Shown in pieces: positions 11,100 through 20,595 of a stretch of 64,000 nt of DNA (position 1 is the first letter of the stretch; every line of letters starts with the position of its first letter). The position numbers and the translations under genes were made by a program. The notes beneath the pieces were generated by a model. That model had not been told where the DNA came from, did not search any database, and saw only the letters and a program-made list of their open reading frames with translations. Source of the stretch: JAPLJC01 sp963697965 (GTDB taxonomy: Bacteria > Desulfobacterota > Desulfobaccia > Desulfobaccales > 0-14-0-80-60-11). The stretch lies in NCBI GenBank assembly GCA_963697965.1, contig OY969108.1:992001-1056000 (forward strand), written 5' to 3'.

Positions 11100-12524
11100 C
11101 TACCTCAGGTTAATGAGTTCCATGCGGTTGTTGGCCTCGGGATCCTGGAAGGAAGGGCCTTCGGTCAGCACCACAAGGTCGCCAGTCATCTCATTGGCTT
11201 GTAAATAGTGGCGTACATAGGCTTTCCAGTCCTCCGGGTGGTTCGGTTCGTGGACGGGGTGGACGCCGTAGGTCAGGAGGAGTTGCTGGCAGGTGGCCTC
11301 CTGGGAACTCACTGCCACAATCCACACCGGCGGCCGGAACCGGGCGAGGCTCCGGGCCGTAGCCCCGCTGCGGGTGGGCACGAATACCGCGGCTGGGGCC
11401 ACCTTTGCCAGCGTCGCATCCACGCTCAAGGCGATCAGATCTGTGAACCCGACTTGGCTACCCTTCCCGGACGTGCGGAGAATCTTTTTCACCCCTTGTC
11501 CGGGCCGATAAGGTTCGATGGCGGCTGCAATCTTGGCCAGCATGGCCACCGCTTCCACCGGGTATTTGCCCATGGCCGACTCTTCTGAAAGCATGACGCA
11601 GTCGGTGCCATCCAGAATGGCGTTGGCTACATCGGTGGCCTCGGCCCGGGTGGGCCGGGGGTTGGCCACCATGGATTCCAACATCTGGGTGGCCGTGATC
11701 ACCGGTTTACCCAGCAGGTTCGCCTGGCGCATGAGCTGCTTTTGCACCCCGGCGATTTGCTCTATGGGGACTTCCACCCCCAGATCACCCCGAGCAATCA
11801 TGATGCCATCCGCCGCCTCGAGGATACTGTCCAGGTTATTCAGGGCATTGAGGCGCTCTATCTTGGCGATGATGAACGGCTGGTGGCCGAGAGCCTGGGC
11901 GGCCTCCCGCACAGCCGCAACATCCTTGCCGGACTCAACGAACGATTGGCTGACCGCGTCCACTCCGTGTTCCAGAGCAAACTTCAAGCACTCACGGTCA
12001 TGGTCGGTGAAGGCGCTGATTCCCAAAGAGATACCCGGCAGGTTGAGGCCTTTCCTGGAGCGTAGTTCGCCTCCCACGATCACCCGGCAAATCAAGTTAT
12101 TTCCTTGAATATCGGTAACTTCTAGCTGAATGAGGCCGTCATTTAAAAAGAGGGTGTCCTTGGGCTTCACCACCTCCGGCAAGCGGGCGAATGTCACCGA
12201 GGCGCGGCGTTCGTCCCCCGTGATCGCCTCTGTAGTCAGAGTAAAAACACCCCCTGGTTTCAACTCGATGGGCTCACCGCAGATCTGGCCGATACGCATC
12301 TTGGGACCGGGGAGATCAGCGAGGATGGCCACCCGCCGCCCCGCCGCCCCGGCTGCCGCCCGCACATTCTCTATGAGACGCCTGTGAGTGGCGAAATCGC
12401 CATGGGAAAAATTGAGCCGGGCCACGTTCATGCCGGCCTGGATTATTTCCCTCAGCATTTCGGGAGATTCACAGGATGGGCCGATGGTAGCTACGATCTT
12501 GGTTTTATGGGTCGACAGTGGCAT
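11100..12524 (-). CDS. pyk: Pyruvate kinase
   Basis: 474 residues. Motifs in order: KTKIVATIGPSC at residues 7-18, RLNFSHGD near 35, ILADLPGPKMRIG near 67, the catalytic Lys in FIIAKIERLNALNNLD near 215, MIARGDLGVEVP near 240 and ITATQMLESM near 275. The C-terminal domain is normal and ends in VVLTEG. The enzyme transfers phosphate from phosphoenolpyruvate to ADP. Thr in the ATQMLES region and the PGPK motif are intact. It is monocistronic as far as seen, with gaps of several hundred bases on both sides. Confidence 0.97.
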   Translation of the reverse strand: MPLSTHKTKIVATIGPSCESPEMLREIIQAGMNVARLNFSHGDFATHRRLIENVRAAAGAAGRRVAILADLPGPKMRIGQICGEPIELKPGGVFTLTTEAITGDERRASVTFARLPEVVKPKDTLFLNDGLIQLEVTDIQGNNLICRVIVGGELRSRKGLNLPGISLGISAFTDHDRECLKFALEHGVDAVSQSFVESGKDVAAVREAAQALGHQPFIIAKIERLNALNNLDSILEAADGIMIARGDLGVEVPIEQIAGVQKQLMRQANLLGKPVITATQMLESMVANPRPTRAEATDVANAILDGTDCVMLSEESAMGKYPVEAVAMLAKIAAAIEPYRPGQGVKKILRTSGKGSQVGFTDLIALSVDATLAKVAPAAVFVPTRSGATARSLARFRPPVWIVAVSSQEATCQQLLLTYGVHPVHEPNHPEDWKAYVRHYLQANEMTGDLVVLTEGPSFQDPEANNRMELINLR

Positions 12525-12746
12525 ACCCCGCTCCTCTGGTCACCGTAAATTCTTCGGCTGGTCGGTTTTAGCCAGGACGCTGCTCCAAATCCACCACTCG
12601 GGATCATTAAAAAAAGTCCGAAAACTGTAAGACTTGAAATAAAGGGGGGTAGGATCCCGTCCCGGGGTTTGCATTCCCTGGCGCAAATCTGGATTATCCT
12701 TACCGAAAAACAGGATTAATCAAATCTGTTATGCGCCTACCTATAT
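12525..12746. other. Intergenic region upstream of pyk
   Basis: 222 bp between the start of pyk and the 3' end of the minus-strand tRNA-Arg. It is moderately AT-rich near 12605-12650 and probably holds the pyk promoter, but no convincing -35/-10 pair or hairpin was identified. Confidence 0.4.
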
Positions 12747-12825
12747 TGGCGCCCCCGCCGAGACTCGAACTCGGGACACAAGGATTAGGAATCCTTTGCT
12801 CTGTCCATTACTGAGCTACGGGGGC
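12747..12825 (-). tRNA. tRNA-Arg (CCT anticodon)
   Basis: Read on the minus strand it forms a full cloverleaf. The acceptor stem is GCCCCCG/CGGGGGC, the D arm GCTC/GAGC, the anticodon arm AAGGA-TTCCTAA-TCCTT with anticodon CCT, and the T arm CCGAG-TTCGAGT-CTCGG. The 3' CCA is encoded at 12747-12749. Confidence 0.95.
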
Positions 12826-13314
12826 GCAGGGCCGCGAGGTTGCCTCTGGAAATAAGGTGCGTTTGCAGTCGGCGCCTGGGACGCGCCCCACCTGAGGCGG
12901 GCGGCGCTTGCAACCCGCCCTCATCAAGGCCAAAGTCCCATTGGTGACAATAATATGCCAGGTTCGCCCGGGGCGCAAGGGGGAGCGGGAAGGCTGCTTC
13001 TGTTTACCGTTTTCTGTTTTTTGTCTATAGGTAAAGGACCTTTGACTTTGGTTTTGCCTTTCACCGAAAACTGAAAACCCTTTCCAACTACCACCCACCT
13101 CAACCCTCCCTCCCTCCCTCCCGCTCGGCAAAGGGAGAAAAGACTATAGTCCCCAGGTAAATTAATCACTGGGGGACACCCCCATAAGATCAAAAAATAA
13201 CCGGAAAGTGCCGCCAATCCCTGCCGCAACCCTCGACCCGGCGATTGTTGAAAGATGCAGGGGGGCATGGTATGATGCACCGATTCCGGGGAGCGGGTGA
13301 GACAAGGGATGGGT
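12826..13314. other. Intergenic region upstream of lptD
   Basis: About 490 bp. It contains a run of CCTCCCTCCCTCC repeats near 13107-13122 and a TTTCTGTTTTTTG/CTGAAAACCC-type pyrimidine stretch around 13005-13085. Several frames are open but none looks like a protein. The lptD promoter should be here. I found no clear one. Confidence 0.4.
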
Positions 13315-15585
13315 ATGGCCAGGCGCTGGGTCAAAATCTGCTGGGTTCTCCCCATCTTGCTTTGGGCCGGGCTGGCGGGCGCCGCAGAAATGGATCTGTT
13401 CAAGGCCGAGCGCTTCCAGGGGGGGCCCTGGCGTATCAAGGCCGAGACCCTCACCTATGATGCCGCCAATCACGTCTATGTCGCCCGGGGGCGGGTGGAG
13501 ATCAGCCAGGCCGACCGGCGTATCACCGCGGACCAGGCCGAGGTGGACGATGTCACCAAAGTGGCGACCCTCACCGGCAACGTGGTCATGGTTATGGAGG
13601 AAGACGTCTTCACCGGGACAAAGGGCCGCTTCAACCTGGCCACCCGCAACGGCGAGTTGGAGGACGCCCGCCTCTTCCTGCAGAGGAACCATTTCCGGGT
13701 GACTGGCAAAGTCATCCGCCGCACCGGGGACAACACCTATACTGCCGAAGAGGCCACGGTTACCACTTGCGACGCCGACCGTCCGGTATGGAGCTTTTCG
13801 GCCAGAAAGTTGGCGGTGACGGTGGAAGGTTATGGCATCGGCAGGGACGCCGCATTTAACCTGGGAGGGGTGCCGGTCCTCCGTCTGCCTTTTGCGGTGC
13901 TGCCGGTGATGAATGAACGCCAGAGCGGCTTTCTGATGCCGTTCTTCGGGCAGCACAAGGCCGGCGGCACCGTAGTTGAACTCCCCTTTTATTGGGCCAT
14001 CAGCAACAACTCTGACGCCACTCTGTATCAGACTCTGCTCTCCAATCGGGGCTACATGCAGGGGGCCGAGTTCCGCCACCAGGGGCACGACGACTCGGCC
14101 GTTAATGTCCGTTTTTTCTACCTGGATGACGGCAAACCCAATGAGCCCACCGACCACCGCTATTGGGTAGCGGGAATGGTGAACCAGCCGCTGCCCGACG
14201 ACTGGAAGCTGCGCACCACGGTGGACCGGGCTAGCGACTTCAATTATCTCAGTGACTTTAACTTCGGCTATATGGGCCTGAACCGCTATTCCCGGGACCT
14301 GCTGGACACTTTCGGCCGGAATCTGGAGGAGCAGGAGGTTAGCACCCGGGTCTCCACCTTCCAACTGAGCCGCAATTTCTCCTGGGCCAACTTCACCGCC
14401 TACGGCAGCTATTACGACCGGCTTAACCCGTCCGATCCCATGGTCTGGCACCGGCTCCCCGGGATCTCCCTGACCTCCCTGCCCTTGCCGGTGGCTAAAT
14501 TGCCCTTGGTGCCCGATTTGCCTTTATATTTCGGGATGAATGGCAGCTATGACTATTTCTTGCAGCACCAGGGCCTGAACGGCGACCGCCTCGATCTCCA
14601 TCCGCAGTTCACGCTCCAGGGGCAGCCGTTGCCGGCAGTGGCCTTCAATTCCGAGGCAGGGTTCCGGGAGACTGTTTTCCGCGTCGACCAAAGCGTCCCG
14701 GATAGCCCCGGGGACGGGTTCCTGAACCGGCAGATATTCGATTCCCGGGTGGGCCTATCCAGCGCCTGGGACCGGGATTACGGCCGGGATGATGGGGCCA
14801 GCACTTACTTCCGGCACATTATCCGGCCGGAATTGACCTACTGGAATATCGGCAACTATAACCCCCAGCGCTACCCCGACTTTGACCTCAACGACGTGGG
14901 CTGGACGACCCGCGCCAACCGCAACCTGCCGATACGGGAGGGGGACGACCCCTTAGGCAGGGTCAACGCCTTGACCTACGGCATCTCCAACAGCATCCTC
15001 TGGCGGAGCCTCAACAAGGAGGGACAGGCCAACGTCAAGGACCTTGTCTGGTTCCGCCTGAGCCAGAGCAGCTTTTTTAACAAGGATTCCCTGGGCCTGG
15101 ACGGCACCCCCCAGCCCCATCATCCCTTTTCCGACTTTCTGGCGGAATCAGAGGTTTATCCCAGCCGGCAGGTCACCCTGGGTCTAGACATGGCAGCCTC
15201 ACCCTACAACGAGGGATTCGAGCAAGCCAATGCCAAACTGACCCTCCTGGACGCCAACCGGCAGAACTTCTTGAATGTGAATTATGTTTTCCTCAAAGAC
15301 TTCGCCAAACAGGTAAATGTCCAAACCTATTTAAACCTGATGCAATCCGTAAAGACCTGGCTCACCTACGGGCATACCTTTCAGACCAATAAACAATTGG
15401 AAAACAATTACGGGATCATTTTTCAGCGCCAGTGTTGGGGGGTGGCCCTCTCCTTTACCGACCGCCCGGACGACAAGCGGGTGTCGGCTGTCGTTTTCAT
15501 CCCCGGTCTGGGAGAAAAGATGAATCACTCCCCCGTGCACTTCTCGGGAACCAAATCCAAAGAGGAGGCCCCCGATTTCTTTTAA
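13315..15585 (+). CDS. lptD: LPS-assembly outer membrane protein LptD
   Basis: 756 residues from ATG 13315. An earlier ATG at 13309 and GTG at 13297 are in frame, but AGGG sits 6 bases before 13315 and the resulting N-terminus is a clean signal peptide (MARRWVKICWVLPILLWAGL, cut near AGA-AE). Residues 40-170 are the OstA/LptA-like jellyroll (AETLTYDAANHVYVARGRVE, ADQAEVDDVTKVATLTGNV). The rest is the beta-barrel, with GFLMPFFG near 210 and the terminal strands WGVALSFTDRP. LptD with LptE inserts LPS in the outer leaflet. Its length fits the family. It leads an envelope block with ugd and hldE. Confidence 0.92.
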   Translation: MARRWVKICWVLPILLWAGLAGAAEMDLFKAERFQGGPWRIKAETLTYDAANHVYVARGRVEISQADRRITADQAEVDDVTKVATLTGNVVMVMEEDVFTGTKGRFNLATRNGELEDARLFLQRNHFRVTGKVIRRTGDNTYTAEEATVTTCDADRPVWSFSARKLAVTVEGYGIGRDAAFNLGGVPVLRLPFAVLPVMNERQSGFLMPFFGQHKAGGTVVELPFYWAISNNSDATLYQTLLSNRGYMQGAEFRHQGHDDSAVNVRFFYLDDGKPNEPTDHRYWVAGMVNQPLPDDWKLRTTVDRASDFNYLSDFNFGYMGLNRYSRDLLDTFGRNLEEQEVSTRVSTFQLSRNFSWANFTAYGSYYDRLNPSDPMVWHRLPGISLTSLPLPVAKLPLVPDLPLYFGMNGSYDYFLQHQGLNGDRLDLHPQFTLQGQPLPAVAFNSEAGFRETVFRVDQSVPDSPGDGFLNRQIFDSRVGLSSAWDRDYGRDDGASTYFRHIIRPELTYWNIGNYNPQRYPDFDLNDVGWTTRANRNLPIREGDDPLGRVNALTYGISNSILWRSLNKEGQANVKDLVWFRLSQSSFFNKDSLGLDGTPQPHHPFSDFLAESEVYPSRQVTLGLDMAASPYNEGFEQANAKLTLLDANRQNFLNVNYVFLKDFAKQVNVQTYLNLMQSVKTWLTYGHTFQTNKQLENNYGIIFQRQCWGVALSFTDRPDDKRVSAVVFIPGLGEKMNHSPVHFSGTKSKEEAPDFF

Positions 15586-15814
15586 TGAGAACTCTGCGGT
15601 GTCGGGGTCGATTGATAGCTTTTTTTAGTCAAACTGATAGATTAATTATGTTTAACCGGCATCTGCCTGGAAAAGTTATGAAGAACAGGTGTCGCAATCG
15701 TCTCACCTGTGCGGACTGAATGGGGTATTTTGGGTATGGGGAGTTTTTCGACTCATTCCAAATCAAATCGGCGCCGCCAACGGGCGCCTGAAAATTGCCA
15801 GGGAGGTCGATTTA

Positions 15815-17149
15815 ATGAAATTGGCCATTATCGGGGCAGGCTATGTCGGTCTGGTGACCGGGGCCTGCTTCGCCGAAATGGGTAACGACGTCATTTTGGT
15901 GGACGCGCAGGTCTCCAAGGTGGAGGCCCTGGAGCAGGGGTGCATCCCCATATACGAGCCGGGGCTGGAGGACTATGTCAAGCGCAATGTCCGGGACCAC
16001 CGCCTGAGCTTCACCACCGACCTGGCCACTGCGGTGCAGCAGAGTCTGGTCTGCTTCATCGCCGTGGGCACTCCCCAGGACCGGGACGGCTCGGCCGACC
16101 TGTCCATGGTTTTGCAAGTGGCCCGGGAGATCGGCCGCCACATGAACGGCTACAAGGTGATCGTGGAGAAATCCACGGTACCGGTGGGCACCGCAGTCCA
16201 GGTGCGCCAGGTTATTCGGGAGGAGCTGGCCGCCCGGGGCGAGGTCCTGGAATTTGACGTGGTTTCCAATCCGGAATTCCTCAAGGAAGGCACCGCCCTG
16301 GACGACTTCATGAAGCCGGACCGGGTGGTGGTGGGCTGTGACGACGTCCGGGTGGGGGAGTTGATGAAGGAGCTTTATGGACCCTTCGTGCGCACCAATG
16401 CCCCCATTATCATCATGGACGTGGTTTCCGCCGAACTCACCAAGTACGCCGCCAATGCCTTTTTGGCCACCAAGATCTCCTTCATCAACGAAATGGCCAA
16501 CATCTGCAGCCGCACCGGGGCCGATATCAAAATGCTCCGCCAGGGCATCGGCTCCGACCGCCGCATCGGCCCCCTCTTCCTGTTCCCGGGCCTGGGCTAC
16601 GGCGGTTCCTGTTTCCCCAAGGATATGCAGGCCCTGATCCACACTGCCAGGTCCCGGAACTACACCCCGCGTATCCTGGAAGCCGTGGAGGCCATCAACC
16701 AGGAGCAGCGGCGGATCTTTTTTGAACGCATCGCTGATTATTACCAAGGGGATATGAAGGGGCGGGTATTTGCCCTGTGGGGCCTCTCCTTCAAACCTCA
16801 GACCGACGACATTCGTGAGGCCCCGGCCCTGGCCCTCATTGCCAGCCTCACGGAGGCCGGGGCGCGCCTTCAGGCCCACGACCCCGAGGCCATCGCCGCC
16901 ACCCGCCAATATCTAGGGGACCAGCAGGCCGTTAGTTTTGCTGACTCCAGCTATGAGGCCCTGGAGGGGGCTGATGCTCTCATCATATGTACCGAATGGG
17001 CCAGGTTCCGGGAGCCGGACTTCGACCGGATCAAATCCATGCTAAAGGCCCCGGTGATTTTCGATGGCCGCAACCTTTATCAGGCCGAAAAGATGGCCAA
17101 GCTGGGGTTCAAATACTTTTACATCGGCCAGCCGGGAAACGGCCAATAA
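15815..17149 (+). CDS. ugd: UDP-glucose 6-dehydrogenase
   Basis: 444 residues from ATG 15815, with GGGAGG 8 bases upstream. The N-terminal NAD fold starts MKLAIIGAGYVGLVTGACFA. The central region has EFLKEGTALDDFMKPDRVV and ELTKYAANAFLATKISFINE, and the catalytic Cys lies in GYGGSCFPKDMQAL near residue 260. The C-terminal domain has GLSFKPQTDDIREAPAL. The enzyme oxidises UDP-glucose to UDP-glucuronate in two NAD-dependent steps, feeding LPS, capsule or exopolysaccharide. It lies 229 bp after lptD and 146 bp before hldE, all plus strand, which suggests an envelope-sugar role. Confidence 0.95.
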   Translation: MKLAIIGAGYVGLVTGACFAEMGNDVILVDAQVSKVEALEQGCIPIYEPGLEDYVKRNVRDHRLSFTTDLATAVQQSLVCFIAVGTPQDRDGSADLSMVLQVAREIGRHMNGYKVIVEKSTVPVGTAVQVRQVIREELAARGEVLEFDVVSNPEFLKEGTALDDFMKPDRVVVGCDDVRVGELMKELYGPFVRTNAPIIIMDVVSAELTKYAANAFLATKISFINEMANICSRTGADIKMLRQGIGSDRRIGPLFLFPGLGYGGSCFPKDMQALIHTARSRNYTPRILEAVEAINQEQRRIFFERIADYYQGDMKGRVFALWGLSFKPQTDDIREAPALALIASLTEAGARLQAHDPEAIAATRQYLGDQQAVSFADSSYEALEGADALIICTEWARFREPDFDRIKSMLKAPVIFDGRNLYQAEKMAKLGFKYFYIGQPGNGQ

Positions 17150-17295
17150 GCCAATGGACCGGCGGACTAACCGCAGCAGCGTCCGGCCAGGATTGGGCAA
17201 TTCGGTTTCTCGTTCCCGTGCTTTTGCTGGGGAACGCGTCTTGAGCCTACGCCCTGCCTGGGCTCTCGGTTACGCAGTAAGGAGCGGAGGCGGCA

Positions 17296-18810
17296 GTGTT
17301 CCGGAGTAAGTCAGGCAGCGGTAGCGCAGATGAAGGATTCGGGGAGGAGCTGCGGCATCTGGACCTCTCCGGCTTCTCCGCCTTGCGGGTCCTGGTGGCC
17401 GGGGATTTCATGCTGGACGAGTATCTCTGGGGGCGGGTGGCGCGCATCTCCCCGGAGGCGCCTGTGGCGGTGGTGGACGTGGAGCGGGAAACCCGCACCC
17501 TGGGTGGCGCCGGCAACGTGGTCAACAACCTGGTGGCCCTGGGGGCCCAGGTGGAAGTCCTGGGATTGGTGGGCGATGACTATCCCGGCAGCCTGTTGCG
17601 CCGGGAGCTGAGCCGGCTGGGAGTGGACGACGCCGGCCTCTTCGCCGACCCGCAGCGGCGTACCACCCGCAAGACCCGGGTCATGGGCAACACCCAGCAG
17701 GTGGTGCGCATCGACCGGGAATCCCGCAGCCCGACCGGCCCGGATTTCAAGGCGGCGGCCGCCAGCTTTCTCCAGGACCGCCTGCCCCGGCTCTCCGCCA
17801 TCGTCCTGTCCGATTACGCCAAGGGGGCCCTCACCGCCCCATTGCTGCAGGAAGTCATCAGGGGGGGGCGCAGTCAGGGGACGCCGGTGGTGGTGGACCC
17901 CAAGGGGCCGGATTTCTCCAGGTACGCCGGGGCTACGGTCATCACCCCTAACCGCAAGGAAGCGGAACTGGCCGCCGGCCACTCTCTGTCTCGCTGGGAG
18001 GAACTGGTCCGGGCCGGGGCCGGACTCCGGGAGGACCTGGGTCTGGACCATCTGCTGATTACCTTGGGGGCCGGGGGCATGCTTCTCTTCCCCCGGGAAG
18101 GCCCAGAGCTGCACATTCCCACCCGGGCTCAGGAGGTCTTCGACGTTTCCGGGGCCGGGGACACGGTGGCCGCGGTCGTAGCCCTGGGGCTGGCCTGCTG
18201 GGGCAACCCGGTGCTGGCCGCCAGGGTGGCCAACGTTGCCGCCGGCGTCGTGGTGGGCAAGGTGGGCACCGCCCCCATCTTCCGGGCGGAACTGGAGCGC
18301 GAGCTGGGACGCCGGGTCGCCGGTCTGGAGGATAAGATCCTGGGCTTGGCCGAACTGGGCCTCAAGGTATCCCATTTCCAGGCCCAGGGCCGGAAGGTGG
18401 TCTTCACCAACGGCTGCTTCGACCTGCTCCACGCCGGCCACATCAAGTTCCTGGAGGATTCCCGGCGCCTGGGAGACCTGCTGGTGTTGGCCCTGGACAG
18501 CGACGCCTCGGTGCGCCTGGTGAAAGGGGAGGGGCGCCCGGTCATCGGCGAAGCTCAACGCTTGCGCATCCTGGCGGCCCTCTCCGCGGTGGACTACGTC
18601 ACCCTGTTTGAAAGCTCCCGGCTGCCGGAAATCCTGTCCAGCCTCAAACCGGACATCCTTACCAAGGGGAGCAATTACCCGGAGGCCCAGGTGGCCGGGA
18701 GGGAGGTTGTTCAGGCCTACGGCGGGGAGATCCGGCTCCTCCCGGTCACCGAACCCGAATCGGTCTCGAACCTCATCCAGCGCATCAAAAACGGCCAGGC
18801 AGGCAAGTAG
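17296..18810 (+). CDS. hldE: Bifunctional heptose kinase/adenylyltransferase HldE
   Basis: 504 residues from GTG 17296, with GGAGG about 6 bases upstream. Residues 30-335 are the ribokinase-fold D-glycero-beta-D-manno-heptose-7-phosphate kinase (VAGDFMLDEYLWGRVARISP, GGAGNVVNNL, catalytic Asp in VSGAGDTVAA). Residues 365-504 are the nucleotidyltransferase (VVFTNGCFDLLHAGHIKFLE with the HxGH motif, then ALDSDASVRLVKGEGRPV). Both halves act in ADP-heptose synthesis for the LPS inner core. The fusion and length match the family, with about 25 extra N-terminal residues. Both active sites look intact. Confidence 0.95.
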   Translation: MFRSKSGSGSADEGFGEELRHLDLSGFSALRVLVAGDFMLDEYLWGRVARISPEAPVAVVDVERETRTLGGAGNVVNNLVALGAQVEVLGLVGDDYPGSLLRRELSRLGVDDAGLFADPQRRTTRKTRVMGNTQQVVRIDRESRSPTGPDFKAAAASFLQDRLPRLSAIVLSDYAKGALTAPLLQEVIRGGRSQGTPVVVDPKGPDFSRYAGATVITPNRKEAELAAGHSLSRWEELVRAGAGLREDLGLDHLLITLGAGGMLLFPREGPELHIPTRAQEVFDVSGAGDTVAAVVALGLACWGNPVLAARVANVAAGVVVGKVGTAPIFRAELERELGRRVAGLEDKILGLAELGLKVSHFQAQGRKVVFTNGCFDLLHAGHIKFLEDSRRLGDLLVLALDSDASVRLVKGEGRPVIGEAQRLRILAALSAVDYVTLFESSRLPEILSSLKPDILTKGSNYPEAQVAGREVVQAYGGEIRLLPVTEPESVSNLIQRIKNGQAGK

Positions 18811-18831
18811 CGATAACTATCTCATCGGCCT

Positions 18832-19043
18832 GAAGACCCGGATTCTCTGGGTTCACTCCAACGGAAGCTCAGGTCGCCTTTGTAGTTAATGTGGGGTGGG
18901 CACTGCCCACCAATTCCTTAAAAATCTATTCCTGTTTTACTAAGAAGTGCACCCCGGTCTTCGCCCTGTAGTAAGGGCGGGTTTAAACCCCGCCCCTTCT
19001 GCCCGCCATTTCATAAGGGCGCACACATGGGTGCGCCCCTACA
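18832..19043. repeat. Three REP-like hairpins and a duplicated gene-end scar
   Basis: Three palindromes lie in a row: GTGGGCA-c-TGCCCAC at 18896-18910, a 26-bp near-palindrome centred on GTTTAAAC at 18973-18998, and GGGCGCAC/GTGCGCCC at 19017-19038. They look like interspersed repeat palindromes. In addition, 18832-18888 read on the minus strand encodes NYKGDLSFRWSEP. This closely matches SGDLNFRWSEPN at the C-terminus of the adjacent zinc-ribbon gene (19099-19620), so it appears to be the leftover 3' end of a second copy. Confidence 0.65.
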
Positions 19044-19098
19044 AGGCACTTTCGCGAACGGAAAACAGAAAACAGAAACAGAAACAGAAAACTTTCCT

Positions 19099-19620
19099 TT
19101 ACCGGATCCAGTAGACTCGTACGAACCGGTTGGGTTCACTCCAGCGGAAGTTCAGGTCGCCTGAGTAGGCATTGAAGATGGTGCGGCCCAGGTGCTGGGC
19201 CAGCTTCTCGGTGGTGGTCTCGACTGACAGCTTGCCGTCCGCTTCCGGAATCATTTGGACAATGCGGTCAGCGGAGCTGCGCTTCCCCACCTTGGCGGCT
19301 TCCTTTTCCAGCAGCTTGACGATCTCCTCCTGGTGCTGGACCCAAAATTCACCGCCCAGGGTGAGGTAGCCTTCCACGTAATGGTCCTTGATCTTGCGGC
19401 AGGTGGGACAGACCACGTGCCGCACCTTGCCGGCGACCGCCAGTTTGTCGTAAAGATTCTCATCAAAGAACCAGCGCTTGCTCTGGTAGACGGCGTGGCA
19501 GTCCTGGCACACCGCCGCCTCCTGGCCCGCCGCCAGCTCGTAGGGATCGTTGACCCGGCCGGCATGGCCAAACTTTTTGCCTTTTTCTCCACTCCATTTG
19601 TGTTCTTTGTATCTTTCCAT
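19099..19620 (-). CDS. Small zinc-ribbon protein, BCAM0308-like
   Basis: 173 residues. Two CxxC knuckles are visible, CQDCHAVYQSKRW near residue 38 and CPTCRKIKDH near 71. These could bind one zinc between them, as in ribosome- or RNA-associated zinc ribbons. The pattern NDPYELAAGQEAAVCQDCHAVY resembles proteins annotated BCAM0308 family. That name is from memory, and the family function is unknown. A helical middle (EEIVKLLEKEAAKVGKR) is followed by SSADRIVQMIPEADGKLSVE and a beta-like C-terminus. No signal peptide, so it is cytoplasmic. A truncated second copy of its 3' end lies just downstream at 18832-18888. Confidence 0.65.
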   Translation of the reverse strand: MERYKEHKWSGEKGKKFGHAGRVNDPYELAAGQEAAVCQDCHAVYQSKRWFFDENLYDKLAVAGKVRHVVCPTCRKIKDHYVEGYLTLGGEFWVQHQEEIVKLLEKEAAKVGKRSSADRIVQMIPEADGKLSVETTTEKLAQHLGRTIFNAYSGDLNFRWSEPNRFVRVYWIR

Positions 19621-19959
19621 CGTTTAGCTCGCCTCTCTGGGTGGCGCCCCTGGTTCCGGGGCGAGGATGAACCATCTGCAACCGGACGCCATCCTGGTGA
19701 TTTTCCCGAGGGGACGCACCCTCGGTCGATTCTCCTTTTCAGGCAACCGTGATTTTCCGGTAAAATCGCCGATTCGTGATTCAGTTGCAAATCACGAATT
19801 AAAGTTAATGCCCAATTTTTCATTTTCTACTTCCGGGGTTGAATTATTCAGGCAGTGGGAGGAATCGGCAGGTTTGGCTCCGGGGAAGGGGAGGCCGGGG
19901 AATGGCCGGGGCAGGAGCGCAGGGCCCCCGGGCCTTCCCCCGGAATACTCCCTTTCTTG
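19621..19959. other. Intergenic region with a 10-bp inverted repeat
   Basis: 339 bp between two minus-strand genes. It holds a perfect inverted repeat ATTCGTGATT (19772-19781) and AATCACGAAT (19790-19799) with an 8-base gap, upstream of the zinc-ribbon gene. There is no T-run, so it is more like an operator or repeat than a terminator. No gene is supported. Confidence 0.45.
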
Positions 19960-20595
19960 CTAAAAATCGACGTACTCGCCGCGACTCAGGCCTCGCAGGT
20001 GGCAGGTGCCGTTGAGTGACACGATCTGCCAGGCGCCGCCCGTCCAATGGAAGCGGTTGATGGCGGTGGTGTCCTGGCCGATGCGCCAGAAGTGCGAGTT
20101 ATCCAGGCCGATCAAGGCGGCGATGAGGACCTTGTTCACCGCCCGATGGGCTGCCAGTAGGACGGTCTGGTCAGGGTGGCGGGCCAACACCGCGGCCACC
20201 GCGGCCAGCCCCCGTTGCTTTACCTCTTCCAGGGTTTCACCCTGGGGGAAGCGCACAGTGTGGGGGGCGGTCTCCCAGCGCTGGTAGAGGTCGGCGTATT
20301 TCACCTTGACCTCCGTCAGGGGTAGGCCCTCCCAATCTCCGTAGCAGAGATCGCTTAATCCCGGCAAATCTTCCACGGGCAGGTCGTGGTGCCGGGCTAT
20401 GGCCTCGGCGGTGTCCCGGGCCCGGGACAGAGGGGAGCAGTAGGCGGCCTGGATGGCTTCTCCCTTGAGCCATTCCCCGGCCAGCCGGGCTTCTTCCCGG
20501 CCGGTGTCGTTCAGGGGGATGTCCCGGGAGCCGCGAAAGATCTTATCCTTGTTCCAGGGGGTCTGGCCGTGGCGCACCAGGATGATCCGGGTCAT
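19960..20595 (-). CDS. Histidine phosphatase, CobC/GpmB-like
   Basis: 211 residues. The N-terminus IILVRHGQTPWNKDKIFRGS carries the catalytic RHG; CSPLSRARDTAEAI has the second Arg, DLCYGDWEGLPLTEV the phosphatase-type loop, and LLAAHRAVNKVLIA the second His. The family includes 2,3-bisphosphoglycerate-dependent mutases and phosphatases such as alpha-ribazole phosphatase. The FRGSRDIPLNDTG region is typical of broad-specificity phosphatases. No cobalamin genes are nearby, so the substrate is open. An intrinsic terminator precedes it at 20639-20672, so it probably has its own promoter in the AT-rich stretch 20596-20638. Confidence 0.85.
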   Translation of the reverse strand: MTRIILVRHGQTPWNKDKIFRGSRDIPLNDTGREEARLAGEWLKGEAIQAAYCSPLSRARDTAEAIARHHDLPVEDLPGLSDLCYGDWEGLPLTEVKVKYADLYQRWETAPHTVRFPQGETLEEVKQRGLAAVAAVLARHPDQTVLLAAHRAVNKVLIAALIGLDNSHFWRIGQDTTAINRFHWTGGAWQIVSLNGTCHLRGLSRGEYVDF

